From Neoceratodus forsteri (lineage: Eukaryota > Chordata > Ceratodontiformes > Ceratodontidae): a DNA stretch of 64,000 bases. Below the pieces are notes generated by a model that saw nothing but the letters and a program-made list of their open reading frames with translations, was not told the origin of the DNA and did no database searches. Below are positions 54,263 through 64,000 of the stretch, one piece after another (within the stretch, counting starts at the first letter, position 1; every line of letters starts with the position of its first letter). Position numbers and translations under genes: made by a program. Location: assembly GCA_016271365.2 (NCBI GenBank), contig CM028129.1, forward strand, positions 1,009,745,501-1,009,809,500. The letters are read 5' to 3'.

Positions 54263-55660
54263 ACAAAATAAATCTACTTAAACATACACATTCAGCAGGG
54301 CCAGATAATATATCCCCCATACTGTTAAAGCTATTAGCTCCAGGTGTATCTAAGCCCCTAAAAACACTGTAGCAATCATCAATACAAAATAAAGTCCCAT
54401 CAGATTGTCTAACTACTAGTGGTGCTAGTGCATAAAAAGGGATGTATGGCTAACTGTGCAAACTACAGACCTGTCAGTCTGACATCAGTTCCTGGGACAA
54501 TCCTAATGAGGCAGGAAACACGAGATTGGGAGCAGCATGTGTTTACGACAGGCAGATCATGTACAACTAATATCTTCTGCTTCTATGAAAAAATATCAGC
54601 GGCACTGGATATGGGCCAAGCTGTGGACTGCATATATTTGAATTTCTCGAAGATCTTCAATACAGTGCTTCACAGGGTGCTAATTCAGAAACTCATAAAC
54701 TTACAATTAGACCATAGAATCATAAAGTGGATCGAATGTGGCTGTGTATAAATGGTTATTTCTCGAATCAAGGGAGGTGACCTCAGGGCTCGGTGTTGGG
54801 GCCTTTATGTTCCAAATATTTATAGCAGACATGGGTAGACTCATGACTAGTTGGGCTAACTAAACACCTGATGACACAAAACTACATAAATATTGTAAAC
54901 TCAGAGGAAGACAAAGCTAAATTACAAAACGACTTAACTGAAATACTCGAATGGGCTAGAAAATGGGTAAAAGTTTTAATAGGGATAAGTGTTGTGTTAT
55001 GCACCGGGAAACGATGCAGAAAAGCTACATACTTCCTGGAAGGAACCCCTGAGAGAAACTCTGGAGAGAGAGAGACTTGGGATAGTAATAAAGACCTAAC
55101 TTGCAAATCACATTGTGAAAAGCAGATAGCCAAAGCTAAGGGATTACTATGGACAATAAAAGAAATTTTAGAAATTGAAGTGAACAGGTGATTATGCCGT
55201 TGTATAGGTCATATATTAGACCAGTACTGGGCAATAGGAGCCCATAACCAGAGGGATTACTGACACAATGAAAGAGTTCAAAGACAGGCAACAAAGTTAT
55301 TATATAACATAAAAAGTGTGCCCTGCAGTGAATGCTTACATAACCTTAACCTAATGTCACTAGAAACCAGAAGAGTATGAGGGTCTTACTTTTGTGCTGT
55401 GATATTGCACATGATGATTTTCTGATAAATTAATTAAATTTGGAATTCATAAATGACCAAAGAGAACTACTGGCACCCTTAACAACTGAGACCCAATATA
55501 TTTAACACAAATAAGAGAAAGCCTTTTACACTCAGAGGATGTCAGTCCATGGAATAAACTTCCATGGAATTATAACTAACAGAATAAACAATTCAAAAAC
55601 AGATTAGGCAGCTATATATTAGAAGGAAACAATGTGTCGTCTTACGGATGAATCAATAGG
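54263..55660 (+). pseudogene. CR1-superfamily LINE, piece 2 (RT and C-terminus)
   Basis: It begins KINLLKHTHSAGPDNISPIL, then NYRPVSLTSVPGTI (54440), YLNFSKIFNTVLHRVLIQKL near 54640, and the segment after the palm, EEDKAKLQNDLTEILEWARK (54900), AKAKGLLWTIK near 55130. The catalytic box (about 54875) is frame-shifted. It appears to be the direct continuation of 43190-43561. Confidence 0.75.
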
Positions 55661-56270
55661 AGTGCTAATGGCCCGACTGTCTTCTCAACTCCTTATACCT
55701 TAATTTGAACCTTAGTATGAAGCTTTGTCTGAGGGAGGTAGCTGGAGAAGCTGGATGTGGGCGAGGCTGGAGACAGGATCTCCTTGCTCCGCCTGATGCT
55801 GTGACCGTCGCGCTGCAGCCTCGTTCTGTTGCGCTCGCCTTCTCACTTTCGTCACTGCTCACCACGCAGCCTGCTGAGCAGCCAGCGAGGGACCACTTTC
55901 ACTTTTGAAATAAAATAACGAACGTGACTATTCAGAGCCCACACCGCATGTCCGCTGACTCCTAGATGCTGCTTCAACTGGACTGCTTACCGTAGGAGGA
56001 TCACCAACTCTGCCACTGCTTTTGGGGGGGGGGGGGCACTGCCACATGACCCACCACTGCTGCCGGACTCCAAAAAGAAAAAAAAAAGCAAAGCTGTTAA
56101 CTCGTGGGAAGGAGGTCCGCAGAGACTGGAAGGCACTTTTCTTTTTCCTAGATCCAGTTGTTCTGTGTCTGCTCTTCCTGCAGACCCCACTTGGTCAGGC
56201 CCAACTGTCCTTCAGCACTTGAGACCACTCACAAGACTGACCAGCAGTCACTTCAGATGGTTCCTTACTG
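55661..56270. other. Unassigned segment
   Basis: It contains a G-run near 56022-56036 and aaataaaataacg near 55906. No gene is recognised. Confidence 0.35.
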
Positions 56271-56274
56271 CGCT

Positions 56275-57115
56275 TCAGAGAAACATAGACTTTGTCAGCA
56301 GAAAAGGACCGCTAGCCACCTAGTCTGCCCATTTCCTACCTATTGGATAAGCTGCAGATTCTATATAACTGGCAGCCTACCTCCTCCTACCCCCAGTATA
56401 ATTGCCTTATGTTGGTCCCATGCATTCTTGAATTCCCTCACTGTTTTGGATCCCACAACCTCCTCAGGAAGGCTATTTCATTCATCCACCACCCTCTTCA
56501 TGAAAAAATACTTTCTCACGTTGTCCCTGAGCCATCCTCCCTCTATTTTCAAATTGTGCCCCTTGTTCTTGCACATCCTTTTCTGAAATATGCTACCCTC
56601 TTGGACTTTGTTGATTCCCTTGAGGTACTAGAAAGTGTCTGTTATGTCCCCATATCCCTCCTTTCCTCAAGGGGTATGCATATTAATCTCTCTTGGTATC
56701 TCTGCATATGGCTTGTGGTGCAGACCCTGCACCATTTTGGTTACTCTTCTCTATACTGCCTCCATCCTGTGTATGTCCTTGCGGAGATGGGGTCTTCAGA
56801 ACTTCACGCAGTACTCAGATAGCGTCTCGAACAGTTGTCTATAAAGAGGGATAACAACTTCCTGCTTTCTACTGGTGATGAGACTCCTATGCATCCTAGA
56901 ATCCCCTCAGCCCTCCTTACTGCCTCTCACATTGCTTGCCTACCTTAAGGTCATCTGATATGAGTATCCCCAGGTCTCATTCCACTTTTGTTGTTGTTAG
57001 TACCCTTCCCTGGGTTTTTGTTTCCCAGGTGCATTACTTTGCACTTCTTGCATTGAAACTAAGCTGTCATACACTTGACCATTGCTCCAACCTTCATGGT
57101 TCTCCTTCATTCCCA
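56275..57115 (-). pseudogene. Antisense CR1 LINE 3' portion
   Basis: The left end catagactttgtcagcagaa is the reversed CR1 3' terminus. The right part encodes, on the minus strand, WSNGQVYDSLVSMQEVQSNA (the WxxxWQLxFNxxKCxV region). In between, short frames match CR1 C-terminal blocks such as the reversed KTYEERL region. Confidence 0.75.
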
Positions 57116-57638
57116 CAGCACTGGTCCTTTTAAAAGTCTCACAGATTTGGGACTCAGAGTCCCTAGAAACATGGGGGTAACCAGCGTTGCAGCACAAGGT
57201 GGACATTCAGAATGCTGGCACTGGCTTGTGCCATACTCTGGGGTGGGAAACTGCTGGCGAAAGAAGAGAAAGAGAGAGAGAGAGAAAAAGGTTAAATTGC
57301 AGACAGCAGTTTACTGTGTATGTGTGGGGCCCTCATTACTGTGCCATCTTCCCTCCCCAGCGAAATTATCCTGCTCGCTAGGGGTCTGTAGGGGCCACCT
57401 CACTGGGCACCATACTGGGGATACTGGGATGAACTGAGATGCTATTGGAGAATGTGCTGGCTAAACTGGGCAACTGCTGAGGTGACTACAGTGGGTAGAA
57501 TGCCAAAACCGAACACTTGGTTGCCCTCTACCCATCTCTAATAGGCCCTGAAGGGCCTCGGAGTACCTATTGTGCTTCTATCTATGCCTGGGTGTTGCTG
57601 GCTTGTTTCTGTGGGGCCCCCATCTCTGGTGCACTACA

Positions 57639-58930
57639 GTTTTACATTTGGTGTCTGCAAGGAGCGTGATCACCTTATCTGCCCTGTGGTTAGTATCCCC
57701 GGGTATTTCTGGTCCCTCTCCCAGGAGGGGCTACGAGCAGCGACCCTTAGGGTACACCTGGCAACTATCTGTACATATCAGATGTGGGCTGGTATGTCGG
57801 TGACCCAGGAAAAGGTGGTTGGGTGCTTTTTCAAGTGCCTGTACCACCTTTCTCCTCCAGTACATGAACCACCACCACCGTGGGACCTATTTCTTGTGCT
57901 TGTTTTGCTTATGGACAAACCATTTGAGGCTGTGCACAGATGTACGATGACACACCTGTCATGGAAGATGGCCTTCATGGTGGCTGTCATGGCAGCCAGA
58001 AGGATCAGTGAGCTTCATGTACTCTGGATGGATTCTCCATATCTGGTCTCCCACAGGGACAAGGTTGTCCTTTGTCCCCATCCAAGTTCCTTCAGAATAG
58101 TGTATTGGAATTCCACCTTAATGAGGTGATGAACTTTCCAGTATATTTTAACAATCCATCTACGGAGGCCAACTGCAGGCTCCATTCTCTGGGTTTGAGT
58201 ATGGTGCTGTCTTACTATGTGGAGGGCATGGCTGGAGTTGGAGGTGAGGCTTGCCACCCGTTTGTCACATACACGGATGCTGCCTCTGGCAGACTGTCAA
58301 CAAAGCAGATGACTGGCAGATGGATTATGTCCTGTATTGACCTCTGCTATAGGTTGGCTGATAGGGAGTCTTCGGTAGGGCATAGGGTTCTTTCCACCAG
58401 ACATACCATTGCTTCAGTGGTCACTTCCATGGACATTCCTATCCAGGAGATCTGCAATATTGCCACCTGGAAGTCAGCACACACCCTCCTCTCCCATTAC
58501 GGCATCAATCTAGAGTCTTGTTGAGATGCTGCATTTGGGAACTCTGTTCTCCAGTCTGTGTTCACCAGGTAGGGGTGTGTGCTTTGCCCCCTCCTCCTGG
58601 AGAGCTGCTGGAAGTCTGCCAGTGTGTGAATAGTGAACCATATCCATACCCCTAGAAAAATAGGTTACTCACCAGTAACCATAGTTCTAGAAGTGTTATA
58701 CAGTGCACAAACACACTATCCACACAGTCTCCCCTGGCAAGTGGCACACGGATCCCTGCTTCCATCATGCAAGATCTGATGTCATGGGGTGGAGCCGGAG
58801 GACATACTGCCCGGGTGGTAGGAGAAGCTTAGCTTGAAGACGTTCAACAAATCGGCACTTACAGTGGAAACACCTGTGTTTGGATGTGAACTATGTATCA
58901 CTCCTAAAGGTACAGTTACAGGTAAATAAT
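57639..58930 (+). mobile_element. DIRS-type retrotransposon, copy B, 3' part
   Basis: It begins gttttacatttggtgtctgc, the start of the recombinase-coding segment in DIRS-A (ggttttccatttggtgtc), and carries on through the recombinase, an internal complementary region at about 58615-58715 (accatatccatacccctaga joined to ataggttactcaccagtaac) and the right terminal repeat. Its terminal repeat is the partner of the one at 30680. Confidence 0.85.
57700..58524 (+). pseudogene. DIRS-B tyrosine recombinase
   Basis: Frames 57572-58129 and 58072-58524 give FWSLSQEGLRAATLRVHLAT, VMAARRISELHVL (first catalytic Arg), LSTRHTIASVVTS (HxxR) and TWKSAHTLLSHYGINLESC (catalytic Tyr). Only one frameshift near 58100 separates the halves, so this part is better kept than the 5' half. 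Confidence 0.85.
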
Positions 58931-58989
58931 CTATTTTATATAACATATAGCCTTCCTGGTACTGTCAGAGGAAGCGACTGCCATCTGGC

Positions 58990-60125
58990 ATTTTTTTTTT
59001 GGGGGGGGAGACAGCAGGGGTACTTAGTTACTCTTATATAATGCAGATGCAGAACGTGTCAACTGGTCCCCTAAGTATTTCATGCTGTCTGTGACAGTCA
59101 AGCCCAGTGAGTTGGTGTTCAGCTCATCCTGTCCCAGTTTGCCCATGTGCAGTAACTCGCTTTACTCCAGTTAACCTTATGGCCAGAGATAGTGGCATAC
59201 TCCTTTAACAGTTGGTGTAGGGCAGACAGGCCTGTGGAGGGATCATGCAGATATACAAAGATGTATGTGCGAAAAAGAGAGCTTGTGCTCTGACTCTTTC
59301 CTCACTTGGAAGCCTAATGTATCTCTATGGGCACGAACTGCTGCAGCCAGGGGTTCCATAGCCCATACTTACAATAGAGGGGAGAGGGGGTACCCCTGCC
59401 TTGTACCTCTAGACAAGCAGAAAGAAGGAGCCAGGCCCCCATTACTCAGAATTTGGGCTTCGAGGCATGATATAGGGTTCTTACCCACCTAATAAATTGC
59501 ATGCCTAGCTGAAAATGCTGCAAGATTTCATACATGTATCTCCACTCCACACAGTCGAAAGCCTTTGCTGCATCCAGAGTTCAGCACCACTGCCCCATGA
59601 CCCACTGCAGTTTTGGACCATTTGTGGATAATGTTAAGGGTCCTGCAGGCATTGACTTTGCCCTGACTGCCCTTTATGAATTCAGCTTGATCCTAGTGGA
59701 AGAGGTCCTAAAGGACAGGGTCCAACCGTGCAGCTATAACCCAGTATGATTTTATAATCTGCTGTGAGTAGAGATGTGGGGTGGTAGGATGCACACAAAG
59801 AGTGGTCCTTTCCTGGCTTAGGCAGTACTGTGATGGTTGCAGACCATGTGGAGGGAGCAACACCTGTCTCCAAACTCTCACTGATATGTTACAAAGGGGT
59901 TCATCCAGTTTACCCAGCTCATGAATAAACACCTTAAAGAAATCAATGGACAGCCCATCTAGTCCAGGGCCCCTCCTCCCGATCTTTTACAGCCCTCAGC
60001 ACCTCCTGCTTCATCAGTGGTTGATTCAGTCTCTCTCTCTCTCATTCTCTGGTTCCCAGAGGTAGTGGGCAGAGGGCTTTGGAAAAAAAGATCTCGAGGA
60101 TATCTTTCATCAGGTCGCACCTATG
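58990..60125 (-). pseudogene. Antisense L1/Tx1-like LINE RT fragment
   Basis: Read on the minus strand: LPKPGKDHSLCASYHPTSLL (L1-type RT box, about 59800), TRQGYPLSPLL near 59390, and a KYLGD-type turn near 59060. The frame around 59540-59700 includes the reversed FIKGRQG and KAFD-like motifs. Stops and frameshifts are many. Confidence 0.65.
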
Positions 60126-60129
60126 GAAC

Positions 60130-61312
60130 TTCACCATCAGGCATCATGATCCTATGGAAGCTTTTTTCTGCAGCAGTCTATTAGGGGCCACCCACACGGA
60201 TATAAGGCTCTGACGTCACACACCCTTATAAAAGAGCAGGCGGCCCCGCTCCCTCCTCAGTTCTTTCCAGCCGTCGACCATTCACAGACGGACTCCATGG
60301 AAGCCTCGTCACTGATGTTGATTGCCATTTTTACTTTCAGTATTTTCTTTTACTTTACCTTTGAATCACTGTATTTTAAAGTGATTCTTTTGTCCTTTAT
60401 TTGTGGAGAACTACTCCTTCATCGTCCCTTTTCCATCACTGTCACTTTGGAAAGAGGATCTCCTCTTCTGCTGAACAAGATCTCTATGTCTGCTATCTTG
60501 AGCCAAGCCACAACATCCTCACCAGCGTTTCGTGCCTGAAGTTCAGTCTCACTACCTGGCGCCGATGCAAGAAAGCCCTGCAGAAGTTCCTCATGGAGGA
60601 ATAGGCAGCCAGCGGAGAGCAGGGCTTTTCTGGAGCTGCACCTAGTCGCCAGCGTCTTTGTTGAGCTCTCTAGCCACCAAGGCCCATGGCAGATCCTCGG
60701 GGAAACATTCTCAACAGGACAAGGAGTGGCCTAAGGACTATCCCCCCTTTCAGCAATCCCGCTCCCTGCTGGGTTCTTCTTCTTCCCCTGGGGTTGTCCT
60801 GTTGACACTTCACCCCATGCAGGCCTCTGCTCTGACCAGGTCCCCCATGGTGTATTCATCTCCCAGTCATCATAGGGCTGCGGAGGGGCTGTTGGCCCCC
60901 ACCCCACCGTCGAGACCTCTTGAGCCTCGAGGTCCACAGGTGCCGGGCTCAGCTGTTACCACTGCAGTCACTGGGTCATTGACGGACAAAGGTTCGCATC
61001 CCCTCTGTTGATGCCTATGTTGACAAGATTCTCTATCCTGTTATCGATCTCAATTCTGTACTTACCTCTATTACCATCTCTCATTCAACAGCTAGTTCCA
61101 TAGCCCAGGCCATCATCGCCTGCACCATTGGGTGCTGCATTGAGTGTTGCTCCAGTTCGACCCTCTCGCCCTACGCCCTCCAGAGAGCCATCGGTATTGC
61201 GTTCATCATCTCCTGCTTCAGAGCAGGAGGATGTCAAAGAGGAACACCATCCTAAATATCACTAAGGAAGGAAATAGGAGCAAAAGGAAGTGCCCATTGA
61301 AGGTTCCTTTAC
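60130..61312 (+). pseudogene. DIRS-like 5' end and Gag, copy C (first part)
   Basis: A ttataaaagag box at 60222 lies upstream of a tcagttctttccagccgtcg segment resembling the 5' region at 63750. The following sequence has a Ser-rich Gag-like character (RSSGKHSQQDKEWPKDYPPF) and VRIPSVDAYVDKILYPVIDL in a shifted frame near 60990. It is interrupted at about 61312 by an antisense LINE and continues at 63005. Confidence 0.5.
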
Positions 61313-61314
61313 CC

Positions 61315-63004
61315 GTAGTAGCAAAGTGAATGATTTGAAAGTGGAAGACTGTCCAATCTGTTCTTACAGGACATCTTGGAATCACTGACAACCACTGCAG
61401 TTGGTAAGGAATTCCAGAGCTTAATAATCCTTTGGGAAAGAAATATGCCCGTTTATTGAAAATAAAGCTGTCATGCACAAAATGTAATGGGTGTCCCCTA
61501 GAGTTCACAACTACTTGTTTGAAATCTAAACCCATCTCAGACATAAGGTATTGGTCATTTAGCACGTCCCATGTGAGCTTAAGGTTGCCTCGCAACCTCC
61601 TAGTTTCTAATGACATGAGACCAAATTTTTCAAGCCTCTCCTCATAACTTGGCTCCCAAGTACCCTGCACGTATTTAGTGATTTTTCTCCAGATCTTCTG
61701 TAAGTGTGCAATGTCACCCTTCTTGTATGAACACCAGAGTTGCTAGGAGAAATCAAAAAGTGGACGTATATAAGCCCTGCATAGAGGGAGAAGAACTACT
61801 TGGTCCCTAGATTTAATATTGCATCTAATAGCTCACCGGAATTTGTTTGCTTTGTTGAGAAGTTCAGTTATTTGTTTGTCGAAGATGAAATCATTCAATA
61901 TTACAACTTCTAAATCCTTCTCTCATGCGATTTGTTTAGTAGTTTGCCATTTAAGAAATAATATTTTTTTGGTTTTGAGCCAAAATGCATTACATTGCAT
62001 TTATTGATATTAAAATGTATCCCTCCAGTTTTTAGCCCATTGGGAAACTTGTCCAAATCCTTCTGTTATCAGATGAATTTCCTCCAATTTGCTACAGGGG
62101 CCACCAATTTTACAATCATCAGCGTACTGTATAACCCTGCTGTCCAAGTTAGATGATAAGTAAACTATAAAAATCTGAAATACTAAAGGGGCTAATACGG
62201 AGCCTTGTGAGACTCCGCTAAATACAGATCTTCAGTCAGAAATATAACCATCAATAATTACACATTCATGGTGAGACAGTGAATTTTTTATCCAAGACAC
62301 ATATCTAGGAAGGACATTTAGGGCATCTAATTTTTTTAACAAAAGCCCAGCGAGGCACAGTCAAAAGCCTTTTTAAAATCCAAAAACACTGTGCCGTAAG
62401 AGATCTTATTATCAAGGCTAAGAGTAACTGGTTCGTAGAAACAGAGTAAATTTGTAGCACGTGATCGGCCCTTTTAAAATCCACGCTGATTTCTGTCAAA
62501 ATTACCAAGGTCAGACATTAACCTGTCTTTAATAATATCTTCCATAATTTTTCCCAACACTGGAGTAAGGCTTGTGGGCCTGTAGTTGTCCATATCCCCC
62601 TTATCTCCCTTTTTAAACAGAGGCATCACATTAGCCCTTTTCCAGTCATTGGGTATATCTGCCCATTCTTCATACTACTGTCGAAGATAAGTTTAAGGGG
62701 AAAAGCAAGATATTTTTTAATGATTTTAATCATGTTACCTGTTATTCCATCAAGGCAAGGCAAGGTGAGGAACCAGATTTAAATTGTTAAATTTAGTATT
62801 AATTTCATCAACACTGAAAGTAATATCTAGCGTGGGTGAGATATCTACAGACCCGGCATAGAATTATTTTAATAAAGTCCTTGCAGAAATGTTCATTCAG
62901 CATGTTTGCCATATCCTTGGGGAGTTGAACAATTTCTTTGTCTATGGTAAGTGTGCTTGACCCTATATCTAGGCTTTTTCAAAGAATGTATGTAATTATA
63001 GAAA
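61315..63004 (-). pseudogene. Antisense CR1-group LINE inserted in Gag
   Basis: The minus-strand frame 61218-61670 has YEERLEKFGLMSLETRRLRG and later FFPKGLLSSGIPYQ, a CR1-group C-terminus. Upstream parts (61990-62720) carry RT motifs in pieces, including the FKKAFDCAS-type box near 62360 and a GSVLAPLVFQ-like turn near 62190. The open frame's right end (61218-61315) probably runs into the flanking Gag by chance. Confidence 0.65.
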
Positions 63005-63620
63005 ACCTTACTGTTCCCTTTAGAAGTTTGGGAAGCAAGTGCCTCCCTGAGGAAGAGGATGAAGAGGAAGACATTGCTGTGAATTCTCTAGTTCACTGTC
63101 TCCTCCAGGAGTGAGGAGTCTGTTAAGCATACTCCCACGTCCTCTCCAGAGGACCCCTCCTTTTTCAACATTATGAAGCAGCTCGCCTCCACCATAGGTT
63201 TTCAAATTGAAGAGGGGGATGAAAGTAGGAGGAAACTGGTGGATTTCCTGGAAGTCACAGAGCCTCCACCTAAGGTACTTCCTCCTCTGCTGACAGCTCT
63301 GAGTGCTGCTGCCACTTACAGTGATGGCCAGGCGCAGGCCCGGCATGGTACTAGCCACATGCCCAGGAAGGCTGACAAGCCCTATCGGGCATCTTAGGGG
63401 TTGCCCTTCTATGCAGCCAAGCCTGAGACCAACACACTGATTATTAAGGCTGCTCATGACAGAACTAAGGCCCCTAAGCACCTTAGTTCCTTGCCTCCTG
63501 ACCATGAGTCAAGGAGATTGGACCTCTGGGGCAAGAGGACTTTTGCCTCTGCCACCCTCATCTTTCGGATTGGGAGATCTTACTTCGAGAGGGCTCTTGC
63601 AGTAGGTAATTACATATAGG
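63005..63620 (+). pseudogene. DIRS-like Gag, copy C (second part)
   Basis: The frame 63173-63397 reads MKQLASTIGFQIEEGDESRR and VDFLEVTEPPPKVLPPLLTA. It continues as PFYAAKPETNTLIIKAAHD and LPPDHESRRLDLWGKRTFAS (63401-63619), the counterpart of the PPDKESKKLD-xxGRKV motif of the other DIRS copies. It stops at 63619. Confidence 0.65.
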
Positions 63621-64000
63621 ACTGATGCCAGCAGGCATCAGGACCCAACCGAAATATTTCTAGCTAGCAGTCTCTGGCGGGGGACCGCGCCTACATCAGG
63701 TGACTGACATCAAGCGATGTCAAAGTAAAGGGGCAGTCCCCCATGCCCGCCTTCCAGTTCTTTCCCGCCGTTAGCTCGTGTCAGCGCCTCGTGGTAAAGT
63801 TCAACGCTAGTCAGCTCTGTCGTCGGTAGTTTTTACCGTCTCTTTACTCGATTCATTCGACAAATTTGTTTGATTTTCGGTGGTGTATGTCATCCCCTAC
63901 ACCCTCCGAGCACAAGAACAAGTGCGACTTGTGTGGTGCCCAACTCCCACACAAGGACAGCCATTCCCCAGTGCCTCTTCTGTCTGGGCCTGGATCATCA
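63621..64000 (+). mobile_element. DIRS-like element, 5' end (runs off the window)
   Basis: An untranslated leader (63621-63888) with a pyrimidine-rich gcccgccttccagttctttc block precedes an ATG at 63889. The protein starts MSSPTPSEHKNKCDLCGAQL and, one frame over, reaches CLFCLGLDH at the window edge. That repeats the CVYCLGLEHD cluster of DIRS-A Gag. It belongs to the same or a related subfamily as copy C, which lies immediately to the left in the same orientation. Confidence 0.6.

Larger units (their letters stand above)
36781..57638. mobile_element. Composite 20.9-kb insertion inside DIRS-B
   Basis: The segment begins ttgcccaggtgagtcaggtt and ends ctctggtgcactaca. It lies between duplicated gtttta at 36775-36780 and 57639-57644, and its removal joins two DIRS-B pieces with no loss or overlap. 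It contains several other elements, so its original size was smaller. The founding element is not identified. The parts not explained by known elements (36781-38260, 42330-43190, 55660-56270, 57120-57638) are non-coding and rich in short tandem duplications. A 6-bp duplication fits an LTR element, a Polinton or another DNA transposon; I found no matching terminal repeats by eye. Confidence 0.55.

Noticed and set aside
43605..54268. A pair of LTRs, tgtcaggatgg at 43605 and tgtcagggga at 53776
   Set aside because: The similarity ends after about ten bases and the outer flanks do not match, so they are not a demonstrable LTR pair.
57240..57300. A regulatory GA-rich element
   Set aside because: It is a short agagagag microsatellite with no sign of function.
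60215..60300. A cellular gene promoter (ttataaaagag box)
   Set aside because: The downstream sequence resembles DIRS Gag and a second similar leader occurs at 63750, so it is more likely an element promoter.
18104..64000. Further OGG1 exons (the LWGP-x-AGWAQ segment)
   Set aside because: I looked for the coding of the next OGG1 segment by eye and found none; a translated search would decide.

Overview
This window looks like intronic DNA from a vertebrate with a very large, retrotransposon-rich genome. I favour an amphibian, possibly a caecilian or salamander, because of the mixture of DIRS-type tyrosine-recombinase elements, CR1, L2 and Tx1/L1-like LINEs, a possible Penelope-like remnant and tRNA-derived SINEs. 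The species call is inference. The only host coding exon I recognise is one internal exon of the DNA-repair gene OGG1 (17956-18103, + strand), with good splice sites. If the gene is intact, its flanking introns exceed 17.9 kb and 45.8 kb inside this window. A second, unidentified splice-bounded reading frame lies on the minus strand at 21896-22102.

Layout. 1-4490: an L2-tail-like repeat, a long inverted-repeat element, a CR1 LINE whose 5' part is inverted, a small antisense LINE fragment, and a ~30-bp minisatellite. 4491-16850: an L2-tail-like repeat split by a Tx1-like LINE, which is itself split by a nearly complete DIRS element (DIRS-A1, 9463-15329). 16842-18256: minisatellite, tRNA-derived SINE, minisatellite, the OGG1 exon, then another 31-bp minisatellite. 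18290-20346: a CR1 with a ~417-bp insertion carrying a hammerhead-like motif. 20347-26460: low-information DNA, LINE fragments, a hairpin and a 154-bp near-perfect palindrome. 26460-30480: an antisense L2 interrupted by a GC-rich SINE with a 17-bp duplication.

30680-58930: an older DIRS (DIRS-B) that appears to be one copy cut in two by a 20,858-bp insertion (36781-57638) flanked by the 6-bp duplication gtttta. Inside that insertion are an antisense CR1-group LINE with an ORF1 esterase domain, a second LINE that also seems split (43190-43561 and 54263-55660), a CR1 copy, and a second full-length DIRS-A copy (DIRS-A2, 47089-52875). 58990-64000: an antisense L1/Tx1-like fragment, then DIRS-type gag sequence interrupted by another antisense LINE, and the 5' end of a further DIRS-like element running off the window.

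Almost every open reading frame belongs to a retrotransposon and most are broken. DIRS-A1 best shows a complete working order: inverted terminal repeats, Gag, reverse transcriptase, RNase H plus putative methyltransferase, tyrosine recombinase, and an internal complementary region that reproduces the joined ends. I see no prokaryotic features, CRISPR arrays, rRNA genes or intact tRNA genes.
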